Source of the DNA: Aplysia californica
Taxonomy: Eukaryota > Mollusca > Gastropoda > Aplysiida > Aplysiidae
Direction of reading: 5' to 3'
Assembly (NCBI RefSeq): GCF_000002075.1
Contig: NW_004798393.1
Location: forward strand, 62,551-126,550
Length of the DNA stretch: 64,000 nucleotides
This document shows, piece by piece, positions 43,001-55,835 of this stretch. Every line of letters starts with the position of its first letter. Positions within the stretch are counted from its first letter, which is position 1. Position numbers and translations under genes: made by a program. The notes below the pieces were generated by a model. That model was given only the letters and a program-made list of their open reading frames with translations. It had not been told where the DNA came from and ran no database searches.

Positions 43001-46000
43001 GGAAGTCTCATGACCAGAACTTCGCCGATGTCTTTTCTTAGACCTGCGGAATCGCTTGATCTTTGGCTCTCCAGTGGGCTCTCGCTCCGTTTCTGAGGCA
43101 ACCTGTGTCTCCTCTTCATCATTGTAGTCAATCTTCACTTTGGGTTCCTTGGCATTTACATAGTCTACCGCCCCTTCACCTTTGGTACCCGCTGCTTTCC
43201 CCTTGTCCGAGCGGGAGGAGCCTGGACGACGGTGCTTTCGCTTGTGTTTCTTCACATGTTTACGGGAACTATGACCTTTACTTTTCTCCTTCTCTCCATT
43301 CTGCAAACCCTCTTTCTCTCCTTCCTTTTCTTCTCCTTCCTTGCTCCCATCAGGAGCAGTTTCACCTTTCTTGCTGTGACTTCGCTTCCGCTTCACTTTC
43401 TTTTTGTCTTTTTTCTCAACGCCACCCTCACCTTCAACTTCTTTCCCTTCTTCTCCTCCTTCAGCATTCTCCTTTTTACTCTTGTGCCTTCTCTTCCTCC
43501 GCTTTTTCTTCTTTTTCTTCTCCCCAGTCTTCTCCTGTTGGGACTGTTCTCCAGCCTCCGCAGCACCCTCAGGCTTTTCCTCGCCTTCCTTTTCTCCAGG
43601 CTTCCCGTCTTCTTTACGTTTCGATCCCTTCTTCCTCTTTCTCTTCTTGTGGGAGTGTTTCCTCCTGGCCTTGCCAGCTTTGTCCGACTTGGCCGCCTCC
43701 TGTTTCTCCTTCTCCTCCACAGGCTTCACAGCGCTGGCCCCTGCAGACTCAGCAGTCTCCTCCTGGCTACCTCCCACCTTACAGATGTCTTTGAAATTGA
43801 ACTGTAGAGGATTGCAGCTGTAGTGAATGGATGGGAGGGACTTTGTGTACTTGATCGTTTCTACAGGCCAGTCAATTTCATTGTGTGGCTCTTTGGCCAG
43901 TTTGACTTTGACAAAGGTCTCCAGCAGGCGAGGGTTCCCACTGCTGGCACTGCTAGACTCTGCACCAGGCATTGCCGCAGATGGTGCAGCGGTGGACGAT
44001 GACGAGGGCAACTCTTCACTGGCCACACCGGCATCACCAGCCCTAAAGAGGACAGCAGAGACAATCTTTGAGTTGGAATTTTGCGTTACATTACAAAAAT
44101 CAATGTTTATATATGTCAGAGTCGAAGACATATCCCATACCCATTACAGTTTAAGAATGAGACGTACCAAGATATGTATATATATATAAGACTACAATGT
44201 ACCGAGCTAAGTTCACAACTTTAAAAAAATAAAAAGGACCTTGCAAAGTTCATGACTAAAACATACCCAGCCAAGTTCATGACTCGTTTCTCCTCCTCGA
44301 TGCTATCCATGAGTGTAAGAGGTCTGGGCGGTGGCTCCTCGGCTGTTTCTGGCTCCTCCTGGTTGAAGGCTGATGTGACAGATATTTTACTGGTGGTTTT
44401 ACTGAAGGAGAAGCACACATTGCTCTTGCCCAACTCCATGCTGACTTCCTTGGCGCTGAAATAACACGAGGCACAAGGGAAACTAGAAACACAACCGCAA
44501 GAAATAGGAACGTGCGTCACGCATAAAACCTTTATTTTTATAGTAGAAACAAGAAGAAACAGTTCAACCATTACCAATGTGCGGCACTTGCAATATATGT
44601 TGCATTAGGGTTGGTGTAGTATTCAGGGGCAGGCAAATTGCCTGTTTTTAAAGTTCTATGTTTATACAAATCAATCAAAACCAAAAGCATACACAAAGCA
44701 AAAAGTCCATCTTCACACCATATCGAGACCTAATACCTACATGAAAGCTAAAATCGTTAAACAATCCACTACACTTTCACAAAATGTCTTAGTTCCTTTA
44801 CAACAGACACTAAGATGGAAAAAAGCAAAAGAAGTTCGATAGAAATCTTTGCCAGTTAGAAAACAACTTCACAAATCAATCACGGCATTTTAAATTCACA
44901 ACACAAAGGAACATCAAATTAAGACAACCCTGAAGGATATTACTTAAGCAATAAATATAATAAAATGACTGCCCCTAGGGTTATACAGTCCCACACATAT
45001 ATACTGCTGTCAATGAACCCAATCTAAAACCACAAAAACCAAAAAATGAACCTTTTGCCTTGTGGGGGTGGCTCAGTCGGCAACAGAATGTCATTGAGAT
45101 CTTCAACAATGTTCTGAAAGGAGAGAACATGAACTCATTGTAGGAAAAACATAAGTCTCATGCTGCAGAGAGGAGTCTGTGTGACAGACAAGAGGGTCTT
45201 GTATTCTTACACTACATCTACTGAGAACACTGACTATCTCTCATGAAATTGAATGTCTGTAAGAAACACAGGAATGAGGAATGCTGCAAAATCCTGCAGA
45301 CAATCTTTTCTTTATAAGGCTCAGATACAGCAAATAAGACAATATGCAGAACAAAATCTAAATTATAGTCACTAGTCTACAAAGTCTAAATAGTGTATAT
45401 ATCATTCTGGCTTATTGAAAAATTACTCATGCAAAAATAAATTTGCATGAGCAGACGCAGACTGAAGCGCCGGCTTACCGTATCTTCCATGCGACTGTCT
45501 GAGGCCAAAACTTTGGGGCTCCCAGGGGGAAGAGGAACATCTTCTGTCTTGATGGGTGGGGGGATCTGGATCTCCGACATGTCCATCTAGCAGAGCAAGC
45601 ACATAACCAACAAGATTAGAACAACTTTTCTAGACATTAAAAAATGCTTGAAAAACCTTAAAAAAACCTGCTAATGACCAATATAAATATCCGATATTTC
45701 TTTTACATTATAATATATGCCACACAGACTCTAGAAGTAGGCATGGTATTATAACGGTAAGATGCAAGCAACCATACACACAAAAAACATTTTACTGCAC
45801 TCGACAGTCTGCCTTTTTTGGGAGCAAACTTCTCAATTCCACTCGACAAATCCTATAAAACACAATCTTATTTAGATAGCTGAATTTCACATTACTCAAA
45901 AATTTCTTCCTCCAGAGCGATTGCATAATAGCATAATAAAAATCTATAATCTTCGTTGAAATAGGAATAATGTACTTATTACAGACGCAAACTACCAAAA

Positions 46001-48932
46001 GTATCTCAATTATACAGCAAATAACTGACGGCAACCGATGCCCCCCCCCCCCCCCCCCCCCCATACATGCAAGCAGGGCTTAGTTGAAAGCACCTCTGAC
46101 AAGTTGAGTCCTGCATATTTACCTGGTGCAAAGCTGACTCGGCAAACTGAGCCCCAGGCAGTGGTACTGATGAAACATCTAGTGGTTTGTCTTCCTTTGC
46201 CCCTGTCTGGCTAGACGAGGATGATTGTGTAGCAGATGAAGACGATGACGTTGATGATGAAGGAGCAGTGGACACAGGCAAATCCTTTGAGGCTCTGTCC
46301 GATTTGCTTGGTGTCGAAGGCTTCGTAACCTGAAACATTGAATACGAAACCAGTACAGTCAAACCTGCTAGAACAAACAACTGTCCAAGACAAGCACAAG
46401 AACAAATAGTAACTTCCCACTCCCTCACCCCCTCCCTTACGTTAATTCTACATTATAACAACACTGTCCAAGCCAACCACCTGTCTAAGATGACAACTTT
46501 CCCCCCTCAACAATGGGTGGTCATTTTAGACAGGTTTGGTTGTATCTGAGAACAAGTTCTGAGCATACTTACGAAATTTTCCTCTGTCCATAAAGCCCTC
46601 TCGTAACAATGCTGGGTGAATAAAGAATTTAAAATGGTACACTCTTCTGCTAGCTGAAACACACTTCAACAAACAAGTAAAAGTTCCAAACAAAATAAAA
46701 AAGTAGAACATATATAGAGCCGGAAGAGAAGAGTTCCTCCCTGACCTGGAAGCCATGACTCTCTCCCACCCTGCATCATATTCTGACCCCTGGCGCGAGC
46801 ACATACCTCTGAGGCAGGGGAAGCCTTCACCACAGACTCCGTTGACTTGGTGGTGGAGCCCAGCTTGGCAGCCTGAGACCTGGTCATTGACCTCGTCGGG
46901 GTCTTCACCGTGGTCGTGGGAGTCTTGATGGTTATCTTGGCCTCCGACTTGGAGGAGCCCTGCAAAAAAAAAATTTAATAAATTAAAAAAATAATAGCAA
47001 ATATAACTACTCAACAAAAAAATAACGGACATTGTGAGGATTCATGGGTTACTTTACTTTTACTTCACTTTTCCGATCCAGCGGCCATTTGGGTTCTAGC
47101 CCTTCGGTCTGTCGATATGGCAAAGAATTTGCAGGTTTGAATTCATGGGTTAAATCAATAAACATTGTCTTGTTCTAATGACATCACCAAAGAAGTGAAA
47201 GAATTAGCAGCAGCATATAGCTAGTCAAAATTATAATGGCCACATTTTGTCAGGAAATATTCACTCTTTTTATCCTGGCCGTACCCCCCACGGACTCTGT
47301 ATCCGTCCTGGGGCAGCCGCGCCGTAAGAGTTGGAATCCAGGGTGTATATTTCAAAGTGCTGTATTTCTTACATTTACTCTCAAGTTTTTAGGAAATTTG
47401 GCAGTTATGTCAGAAATTGAATGTAGTTTTGGTAAATGTAAGTCGTTAGGAATTACAGCAATTGCACATGTAGATTTTGAGGTGTATTCCACCCTCCAAC
47501 TTCACCCTGATTGCCATGCCCAAGATGTCCCTTTGGATTTATCGATCTAGCCCTACCCTTCACTACTGCGCGAATTCCAATACTGATCCCTTCACCATGA
47601 TCTGAATCGCTATTGGATGAATCTAGTTCCTGTTCGTTATCCACAACGAAATTTACAGCACTTGATTCAGAGTCACTTTCATCAAATTAGTCTCACTCCC
47701 CCTCACAACTGAGCGCCACCTCAAAAAATTCCTTCGTTGTTCGTGAACGTGCGTTTTCGAGACATCTTCAAGTTTCGTCACCCATCCAAAACAAAGAAAC
47801 CGCGGTTCATTGGAAAATTTTAATATTCAGACAGAGCTAGCATCGCTGAATTAGCATATCTTGGTAATTAGAAGCAGAACTATCTGTTCGATGTGACCGT
47901 ATAGCTGTTCCGAGTTTACTCGTAGCCCGGACTAGTCCTCGTTACGAGTATACTCGTAACCCGGATAAAGAGTTAAAGCAACAGTTACATGAAAAAAAGT
48001 TGCAGGATCAGAACATGCACTAAATGATACTCTCCAAAAAGTGGCCCATTTATTCGAAGCAGCAAGATTATTACATTTTTTGTCATAATATGTTCTCACG
48101 TTTAAAATGTAAACCATTATTCCCAATACCGCCCAATCACAAAATCTTCAAAATAAGCAACCTATTCTACAGTTGGCAAGGTATCACCAGAGCCAAAATG
48201 AAGACCAGACATCAGAGCCCCTACCTTAGCAGGTGAGTGCACTTTTGATTGCACAGCTTTCAAGGCATTAGTCTTGGTGGGTGTAGAGCTTTTCCCAGCA
48301 CTAGAGGATTCCGACCCAGAGGTTCCGGCACTTGCGCCATCCGTCAGGTCAACGCTAGGGCCAGCTCCAGCAGACGTCGCCTCCATGTCCGTCTCCTTGG
48401 CCACGGGCTTGTTGTCAGCAGCTGGGCTGGAATTGGCTTCCTCTGAAGATGTCGGCGTCTCCACGACACCATCCTTCTGCTCGCTCGCTCCACTGGTCTG
48501 CAGCAGCGGCACAGCAAAGGAAAAATAAGATTATTTTGAAAGGAAAAGAGCAAGACAGACATGAACAACAGAAAGATAGACAATAAGTAAGAGGACCTAC
48601 CGGTGGTGCCCTTCAACCACCCTATAAAAGATTTCAAGAAAGATACCTTTCTAAACAAATTATTCCTCTTGCTTTCTTCATCTTGCCAGTAGCAACTGCG
48701 ACCTTTCTTGCTCAGATCAAGTTTGCATCTTGTGTTGCCTTTTAGTGACACTTTTACAGAAACAGAAGAACCAACAGTGTTTACTTCAATGTTATTTACT
48801 CTGGATAATCTGTATCCCCCCCCGACAGAAAACTACAAGGGACTCTTACCGATGCATTTCCAGCAGCCGCAGTCTCAGGGCTGGTGTTGGCGCTGCCGTT
48901 TTTGAGAGGCCCAGCCACACTCCCTCCTTTTC
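36684..48932 (-). CDS. GPATCH8: GPATCH8 orthologue, ten 3' coding exons (N-terminus missing)
   Basis: Exons on the minus strand: 48850-48932, 48225-48497, 46807-46959, 46123-46329, 45479-45586, 45052-45113, 44267-44455, 40430-44042, 38354-38950 and 36684-37067 (stop TAG). All phases agree, giving about 1,888 codons. The donor of the 45052 exon (AAAAG|gttcat) is weak but phase requires it. Recognition rests on conserved segments of vertebrate GPATCH8: CFSFSKTT (vertebrate SFSFAKK), [20 protein letters not shown] with NPLQFNF (vertebrate WPSELLIFTKAEPSISYSC NPLYFDF), a Lys/Arg block, an RS domain, and a [12 protein letters not shown] helix before a His/Ala/Gln-rich tail. The family is nuclear, with a G-patch and a C2H2 finger at the N-terminus; both are absent here. 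Vertebrate GPATCH8 is about 1,500 residues. This one is longer because of added Gly/Pro and Ser/Thr-rich segments. Confidence 0.88.
37555..38030 (-). mobile_element. tRNA-derived SINE family B copy in a GPATCH8 intron
   Basis: GTGTTTTACGGCGCTCGCAA tail, CATAAGGTCATATGAGCACG, and a complete body up to the B box region (ATCGGATTCGCACC). The head then runs into a poly-C tract (38028-38053), where the tRNA-like 5' end is lost. Confidence 0.85.
38105..38210 (-). repeat. Interspersed repeat family C fragment
   Basis: TCATTAAGTGCAGAGAAGGA and GTGACACCCTCCAACCAC in the usual orientation. Confidence 0.5.
38354..38950 (-). CDS. GPATCH8: GPATCH8 penultimate exon: charged helix and His/Ala/Gln tail
   Basis: Acceptor ggtttcag before GAGAAAGCA, donor CAG|gtgagg, both phase 0, 199 codons. 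It begins with a charged helix ([20 protein letters not shown], then an acidic SSDEDEE), passes a Gln-rich VIIQQQAV segment, and ends with His/Ala-rich [17 protein letters not shown]. It corresponds to the HHAAAAAAA/HPHPHPQP C-terminal region of vertebrate GPATCH8. Confidence 0.85.
38965..39035 (-). mobile_element. SINE family B tail fragment
   Basis: GTAGAGGTTTAACGGCGCTC, ACAACTGCATAAGGTCATAT, GAGCGCG: only the 3' tail, 15 bp from the acceptor of the GPATCH8 exon at 38950. Confidence 0.65.
39040..40425 (-). other. GPATCH8 intron
   Basis: Between the exons at 38354-38950 and 40430-44042. AT-rich, no further repeat copy or coding segment recognised. Confidence 0.6.
40430..44042 (-). CDS. GPATCH8: Large GPATCH8 exon: conserved core, Lys-rich, RS and Pro/Gly segments
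   Basis: A 3.6-kb exon of 1,204 codons. In order: a Ser/Ala-rich leader; the conserved core [20 protein letters not shown] to FNFKDICK (about residues 35-85); 250 residues of KKRKRKK/KEKE repeats suited to nuclear localisation and RNA contact; acidic linkers; an RS domain of about 130 residues ([16 protein letters not shown]); a Pro/Ala/Thr linker; an acidic Tyr-rich stretch ([14 protein letters not shown]); about 200 residues of Gly-Pro-Met-Arg repeats of collagen-like look; a Pro-rich run; and the [12 protein letters not shown] helix at the donor. G+C is far above the flanking introns, and strong codon bias in the shadow frames produces many false antisense ORFs. Confidence 0.9.
46040..46062. 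repeat. Poly-C tract in a GPATCH8 intron
   Basis: About 23 consecutive C. Confidence 0.9.
47450..47968 (-). pseudogene. piggyBac-like transposon remnant
   Basis: Read on the minus strand from 47968, a TTAA is followed by CTCTTTATCCGGGTTACGAG and a nearby second CGTAAC/GTTACG palindrome, as at a piggyBac-type terminus (TTAA target, C-rich inner end). About 200 bases later [12 protein letters not shown] opens a frame, soon broken. Further along another frame has the acidic string [18 protein letters not shown], typical of the N-terminus of piggyBac transposases. No catalytic domain and no second terminus were found. It lies in the intron between GPATCH8 exons at 48225 and 46959. The family call is from general resemblance. 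Confidence 0.4.
48540..48625 (-). repeat. Interspersed repeat family C fragment
   Basis: AGAGGACCTACCGGTGGTGC then CCTTCAACCACCC, with the upstream AAGACAGACATGAACAACAG block. Confidence 0.55.
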
Positions 48933-51900
48933 CTGTGAGGAAGGGAAGCAACACCATATGACCACCTTATGTATGGACTAAGAGAGCCACAAAGCACAAG
49001 GGAAGAATGAATAAATCATCCACTGTCTCCACTGGGTTTCATGACAACATGGGAGGTGTTTCCTCTTTAGGATGGAATGAATACACGCAAAAATAAAATA
49101 TGAATGTCCAAAAAGAATTTCAAAGACCATAATTTTCAGTAAGACTTATACAACAACGCAAACTTTTAGACCAAAACAAACAAAAAAACTCTCCAGTAAA
49201 AAAGCTTATTCGAAAACCACGAAGAGTGACTAAAGCTGAGCCGTTTTTATTAGCTGAAAAATCATTAGGTGCTTTAACATCATGTAAAATAGATTTAGGT
49301 AACATAAAAGAGACACGCTTGGCGTCGTACAAGAGCCTCTGAGAGAGTCCAGTTAGAGAGTCAGATTCGACCACCTGGTGCTCCTCAATATCAGCCACAT
49401 AATCATAACATGACAATTCAAGACATTCTACTGTGGAGCCATCAACCCATTATAACAATAACTAGGGAAATTTCTGTTTATTTTGAAAGTGATCTACACA
49501 AATACTGACTCCTAGCACTACTCAATATCACAAGGTCAGTAGTGAGGGTTACACATCTAGAATTTCCATGAAAATAGAATCTTTCTTTTTATCAAACTAT
49601 ATAAATGTTGATTAACAGAAACTCCAAAGGTCTCTCTTGGCAAAATTCGTTACTGTAGATTCCAAACAATCTTTTTTTCTTCAGCTCACATTCTGTGAAA
49701 TCCTAAGGTGCAACGTTCAATAGATCAGGCAAAGTTTAACTTAACATAAAAAAAACTATACAGTAACTTCAAATAAACAAAATCTGCTAGGTCAGCAGAT
49801 CAAGATCTGTGCAACAGATACAAACGGTAAAAAAAAAATTTCACGAAGCAAGCTACATGACAATTGTGTGCTGGGAGACTAGTGCTTGTAGTATGAAGTA
49901 AACCCACACCATCACAGGCGAGCAGAGAGGGGAAAAAAGGGGGGAAGGGGAGAGGGGATAAAGAGAACAATATTCAATCCTCTCTCTGTGGCTTAGTCAG
50001 ACTACACTATTGCTCCAGTACATATTTACAGTTGCTTACTGGCATAAAATGAATGGATCAGAGAAGCTCTCCAGTTACATTTTAGTTTCAATGTTCCTGC
50101 TGTTTACTTTGCAGAGCGTTTAAGATATAGTACCATGTTTAATTTTATTTCATCTAGAATCCCTTCAAGAATTATCTCTCCTTTTTTTTTTTACAGATAT
50201 GGAATGGGTATAATATTGTAAGTAATTAAAGAGATGATTTTGGAACAAACCAAACAGAAATTGTTTTTTTAATCCAGAAAACTGTGATACTCGATGAAAT
50301 GAAAGGTCACTACAATACAATGGCTCACACTATGATGATCCTTGTTGGAGTTAGACTGCAAACACACACAGATAGGTACAGGGAGAGGAGAAAAAAAAAT
50401 GATAAAAAAGCTTCTTGCGTACACTGGGCAATTGTTGTGGGAATTCTTTTTCTGATAATGCTTGCCTTACGCAGCCAGTTTTACCTACAACAACAATAGC
50501 TTAAAGAAAAAGACTACAGCCATTTTCAGTTCTAAGTATGCAGAATCTGAGAAGTGATCTCTGGGAAAATGTATGAATGAGAGAGTGGCCAAGCAGTCTC
50601 ACTATCACAGGAAATTAATGTTGCAGGATACAATACAGTTTGAGTACAACGCAGTCAGCCATTGTTAGGAAAATAGAGACCAGGCACAATAGCATGTCAA
50701 AGACAAAGAAATGCTTGTCAATAAATAACCCTGTCCAAGAATAAATCAAACCTCAGCTCTGTACCAATGTGGGAACAGGATTCATTGCCTCAACAAATTT
50801 ATTAGCCATTTAATGCGGCATCGAGAATTTATCACTACCATTACAAAACTTCCCTTTCTACGAAAGTCGTAAAAGTTCTGTAGTAAATCTATTTTCTAAT
50901 TGGAGATTAAGCAAGGGTGGTTTTTTTTTTTAATAAGACTAAGACTGATATGTATTGCATTTCCCATGATGACCTGAGTTGGAATGTATGACCATGGGAT
51001 TGTGTGCATGAGTGTGTGTGTATGTTTGTGTGCCTGTGTGGGTATTTGTGTGCATGTGTGTATGTGTAGCCACTGATGCAGAAGGAGCCACTAGATGTCA
51101 ACAAGAAGGCAGTAGCATTATTGCAGTGTTGCTTTACCAACACAACACAAATGAGTGGGGTTGGGGGTTAGTAACTGTCCTCCTCTGACAAAGATTGGGC
51201 AGGGAAACAATTAACTCTCAGAACCCGCAGTTACAATGTTTAAAGTTAAGGGACAATGGAAAGAGGGGTGTACAGCCAAGAAGAAAACAGGTCTCAAACC
51301 ATTAATACTTTTTTTCTTTCTTTCTATGAAAATTTCTTTTCTCTTCGACAATTAGGAATTCTTAACTCAAAAACAAGTCTTTTTTTAAAAGAGTTACTGA
51401 ACACTTTGAAGGACTTGCTCCACTGCAATGTCAGCACTGAGACTAGGGCGGGAAAGGAATAACTGGTGCTCTTCTTGCATGTAGCATTACTTGCTGTATC
51501 GGCTCGCTCTACGCAAACTATATTATGGTCATGGATTCACTTTCTCCTTGAAGAGCCCCCATACAGGTGACTGCCAAAAGCTGCCAATGTTTTGGGTTCA
51601 GAGAGCTAATGAGATGTGATGCAAACAAAAGAGCCTGATCTCAATGGGAAATAAATAAATGAGTGAACATGCATAAACTAGAGGCCATCTGATTCATCCA
51701 CACAACTAATAAAAAAGAAAAACAAAAACAAACAAACAAAAAAAAAACAATCTACGAGCAAACTAATCATTAGCCATGAACAATGTACAAAAATGAGTTA
51801 TTCACAAAATGAATGAAACATGAAAATGGGTGAGTGAATTGTACCCCGATATCCATTTCAAACACAAGTCCGTTCCAACAGTTCTAAAAGGGGGGAAAAA

Positions 51901-53093
51901 AAAGTATAGTTTACATGAAAAATAAGGAGAATGTCAAATACTGTGTTTGAAAAGAACACCAAGGAACAATGGGTGAGGGACTTGAGCCTCCCAACAAGGG
52001 TAGCTTCTCCAATGGTTTGATATCAGTTCCATCAGGGATCAGAACTCTCAGAGGTATGTTACAACAGCAGCAGAAGCCACACCACTACCATTACATTTAA
52101 ACATCAGACTTGCACAGGACAAATTTCACCATTAAAAGGAACGGAAAAAATAGTCATGGTTTTGCTTTCAAAGTCATTTCTATGGGGGAGGGGGGGGAGG
52201 GGATGAGACAAACTTTGGTATTTCAAACTTTTTAAGAGCTGTTCTGATCCCAGATTTCACAGGTGTCCCCAAAAAAATAAAAATAAAAACAAATAAAAAT
52301 GAGAGAAAGGGAAAGAGAGAGGTAAATAAAAGGAAGTGGCATACAAATGTACAAACTGATACCCTGTTAAGACATTCTGCAAGAGAGAGAGAGAGTCAGA
52401 TGACAGGGCGAGAGGTGGGCATAGGAACCAAAACAAGCATGCTCAGAATTGCTGACTGTTTGTTATATATATATATAGTCTCAAACACAAGAGTCCACCT
52501 TAAAGCCACAAAGCATAATAATAATATTGCAAAAATCAGTTTGCCAGTGTCTGCTGGGCTAAGCATTCACTGAGTGACAAAATATGCGAGAAGCAAGTCC
52601 TCCATGCCGTGACAATAGTAATTTACACAACTCCACAGGCAAAAACTGTATGAGACCTCACTCTGATTCCAACTGGACTCAAGATGGCTCCACACTGACA
52701 ACAACAATGGACATAGACACACATGATAGCTCACAGGTGTACAGGATATAATGATGAAACAAAGCCAGAGATTGGTACAAGTAGAACACCACCCGGACAA
52801 GCCATCCAAACAAGCACCAAGCTCACATTCCACCAAACTTCTTGGCCAGTATTAAGGTCAGAAGCTATTGGTTTTACTTCCCCCTCATGTCTACTAACGC
52901 TTTCTTCATCTTAATTCACATTGTACGTGGAAACACAAGTCTTTCCAGTCTTCCTGACTTCTTTTTCACGGTGTAGTAACAAAAGAGCAGTTAAAGTGTT
53001 TCAATTAAGACAACAACATATCTTAAGCCAGATTTACTAAGTTCATTTTCAGTACAAAGGACAAGTCATAGTACTGATCAGTAGAATGAACAC

Positions 53094-53096
53094 AGC

Positions 53097-53135
<39 letters not shown>
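53094..53135. repeat. (AAC)n microsatellite
   Basis: About 14 AAC units. Confidence 0.9.
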
Positions 53136-53136
<1 letters not shown>

Positions 53137-54034
53137 GGAACTGCATCAAAGTCAAGGAAGGGGAAAACTGGGAGCATCACACAATACAAATCTTTATCAT
53201 AAATGATCTCGTAACCCAACACAAAAATGTCAATATCCATTAAAACATAGAATGTTTTAGTCCCATCTTAGCACATCACCCTCCTTTTTTAAATGTCATA
53301 ACCAAAACAGTTATCTTTTTTTTTTTTATCTTGGAGCTGTGAAAAAAAAAAATCAAGAGTCAAGCACAGGAGCCTCTAAATTGAAAGGAAAAAAATCTTT
53401 ACCATTATGATTATTATCAATCATTTCTACACTTTGTGTTTAAAATTTCAAACTTTTCGTCAGGGAATAAAAAGCAATTAATTTTTTTACAATAGGACAT
53501 TATAAACCATCACTGCTTGAACAAAAAGAGATATAAACAAGAGCAACCCAATTAGTGCACAAAGAACTTACACGCTGATTCTCTCAACAATCTGTAAAAA
53601 CGATTCAAGATATCAAGTATTTCCATTAATTCTTCAACCCGTATCATCACGAATCCAGTAAACAAGAATCATGCACGACTCAGTGGAACATTATATCAAT
53701 TTGGATTGATTTATTCTTTTCAAATCTTTAACTTAATTGTAATTTATGGTAAGAAAACATTTAATTCCATAAATTTAGTCCATCTATTCAACTTTCACAA
53801 AATTCCAAAAGAGACATTAACTCCCACTGTTGTATCACGCACAGCTTCAAAAACTGAGAGCAACCATTTTAACTATACGGGAGTAAAACTTGGTAATTTT
53901 AAGTATCTTTCAGGATGAAAAGTAAGATCATATGAGCAAATAACAGCTCCTTTTCAAAGCCATCCTCTTTTAAATGTCTATATATTTTGGGGGGGTGATA
54001 ATTTCCCTGCAGCCAGGGTTTTTCTTTATAATAA

Positions 54035-54120
54035 TGAACAAAAGAGTATGTAGAGTAACAAGCAGAAAAGTCAACCAAGAGGGGAAAACCAATACAACTA
54101 CCTGATGTCCCCTCCAACCC
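54035..54120 (-). repeat. Interspersed repeat family C fragment
   Basis: ACAACTACCTGATGTCCCCT then CCAACCCAGCG, a diverged match to the core. Confidence 0.35.
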
Positions 54121-55718
54121 AGCGTCTTACACGTCCTGACCATTAGCACAACACACAGAACACCAGTGACTCTGCTCATTAGTACAATACATGGTCTACA
54201 CTACAGAAGCTCTTTGTTACAAACTGTCGTAAGGCGCCATGCAGCCCACTGTGACCAGCGAGCACTCACGAGAACACCCCAGAATGAATGAGAAAAAAAC
54301 AGCCCAATGAAACGAGTGTAAAGGTTAGCCGGAGATGTAAACCACAACTAAAACTGCATAAAATACAAAACCACTCAAGCAGACAAACAAAGAAACAGGA
54401 GGAATTAGCTGATGTGATCTGTGTAAAGACAGGATTACTCAAGAAGGTTTAAGAAGAAAAGCAAAATATAGACATGGCTTTTGGGCAGGTGGCAACGGAG
54501 AAAAACTCGAAAATGGCAGGAGAGCTTAAATTGTGTACAAGCCAAGGGTAATATAAATTGGAAAAAGAAAAATCACATTACGGTCAAATTAATGATGATT
54601 AGTAGATGCCATGGTAGTAGTGGAAGCAGTAATAACCTGTGTCTCTGAACATACTAGGACAACACTGTAGATATTCCAACCATGCTGGCAGAACAACATG
54701 TGTGCAAGAGAGACAGAGATAGACAGAGGAGCCAAACAGGGCAACTGTCACATCCCCCCACCCCTCCGTTTGTTCCCAAGCACACTTACTGGTAATGAAC
54801 ACAACACTGACATACTAACTGGCTGCCCACCACAGAACATGGGTGGAGGGCTTTAAGCAGACAAAAACAGACACATTTTTTATCCAATGAGGAAGCGTAT
54901 TCCTTCTGGTGTCCTGTCTATGTTTAACCAATTGAGAGAGCATGAATAACGCCCATACAGAACTATATAAACAATTAACGACAATTTTTCTCACCATCAG
55001 ATCATTACAAGAATTAGAGCTGCATTCTTTCCACTATTATGATTTTATGCAGATAGTTTCTATTGCGTCTGAAGAAGAAAAAAGAATTAGCAAGCTTGTC
55101 TCCCTTGAGAGCTCTGACAACCAAATGGAAGTCAAATCTCCTATCTTTGCCCCGACCACGGGAGTGTAGAGAAAAGAAAGTCTACTAAACAAGACTGTCA
55201 ACAACACAGCTACAAAGTTCCACAAGACACCTAGGAAACGTTGATGGTGATAGAAGCTAAGCCGCATACATCATTCTGTGCCTGTACAAATACTGAAAAC
55301 TGTGGTGAGGTTAATGATGGAAACCTATCCCATGATCCACGAACATGCAATTACCTCTACTAGATGTTATGCACAGACAGCGTTACAAATACAATGGACT
55401 GCCACAAGGAAGGGAAATAAGCATTATCCAAGTCAATCCAAAGATGGAGGAAACTGGTTATAATCAGCATAGACCCCAACTTGGGGACAACCGTGTAAGC
55501 TACAAAGGTACTTTGGGGAAAAAAGAAATATGAAAGGCACAAAAATGCCATGTTTTGATTAACAAACACTGCTCAACAATCTGTTATCTTAAAGATCATA
55601 ACACCATCTTCTGCTGAAAGTGGAAGGGCCTAAAGAGACTCATAAAGAGTCCCACAAAATTTCACTGTGTCTTGTGTGTTTTCTTTCTGTGAAAGACAAG
55701 AGCTCAGCAACTGCAGTT

Positions 55719-55835
55719 GGGGGGGGGGGGGGGGGNNNNNNNNNNNNNNNNNNNNNNNNNNNNNNNNNNNNNNNNNNNNNNNNNNNNNNNNNNNNNNNNN
55801 NNNNNNNNNNNNNNNNNNNNNNNNNNNNNNNNNNN
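55719..55835. other. Scaffold gap after a poly-G run
   Basis: Seventeen G are followed by exactly 100 N (55736-55835), the usual placeholder for a gap of unknown size. Distances across it, and even adjacency, are not certain. Confidence 0.97.

Larger units (their letters stand above)
48990..55735. other. Repeat-poor AT-rich DNA, no exon recognised
   Basis: About 6.7 kb that would be intron of the GPATCH8 orthologue if its N-terminal exons lie upstream. I searched the minus strand for the G-patch (GWKxGxGLG) and C2H2 finger (CxLCxK...H) signatures and did not see them. Simple features: (AAC)n at 53094-53135, AT run at 52465, short GA tract at 52385. Small ORFs here have no recognisable content. 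Confidence 0.5.

Noticed and set aside
40467-43823. Many plus-strand and alternate-frame ORFs of 60-265 codons
   Set aside because: Shadow frames of the GC-rich, repetitive GPATCH8 exon. The minus-strand frame has the conserved family segments and correct splice sites.
47236-47550. 104-codon plus-strand ORF
   Set aside because: No recognisable content. It overlaps the transposon remnant in antisense and lies in a GPATCH8 intron.
49120-49416. 98-codon minus-strand ORF
   Set aside because: Reads like ordinary intronic DNA. No motif, no splice-consistent borders, no recognisable family.
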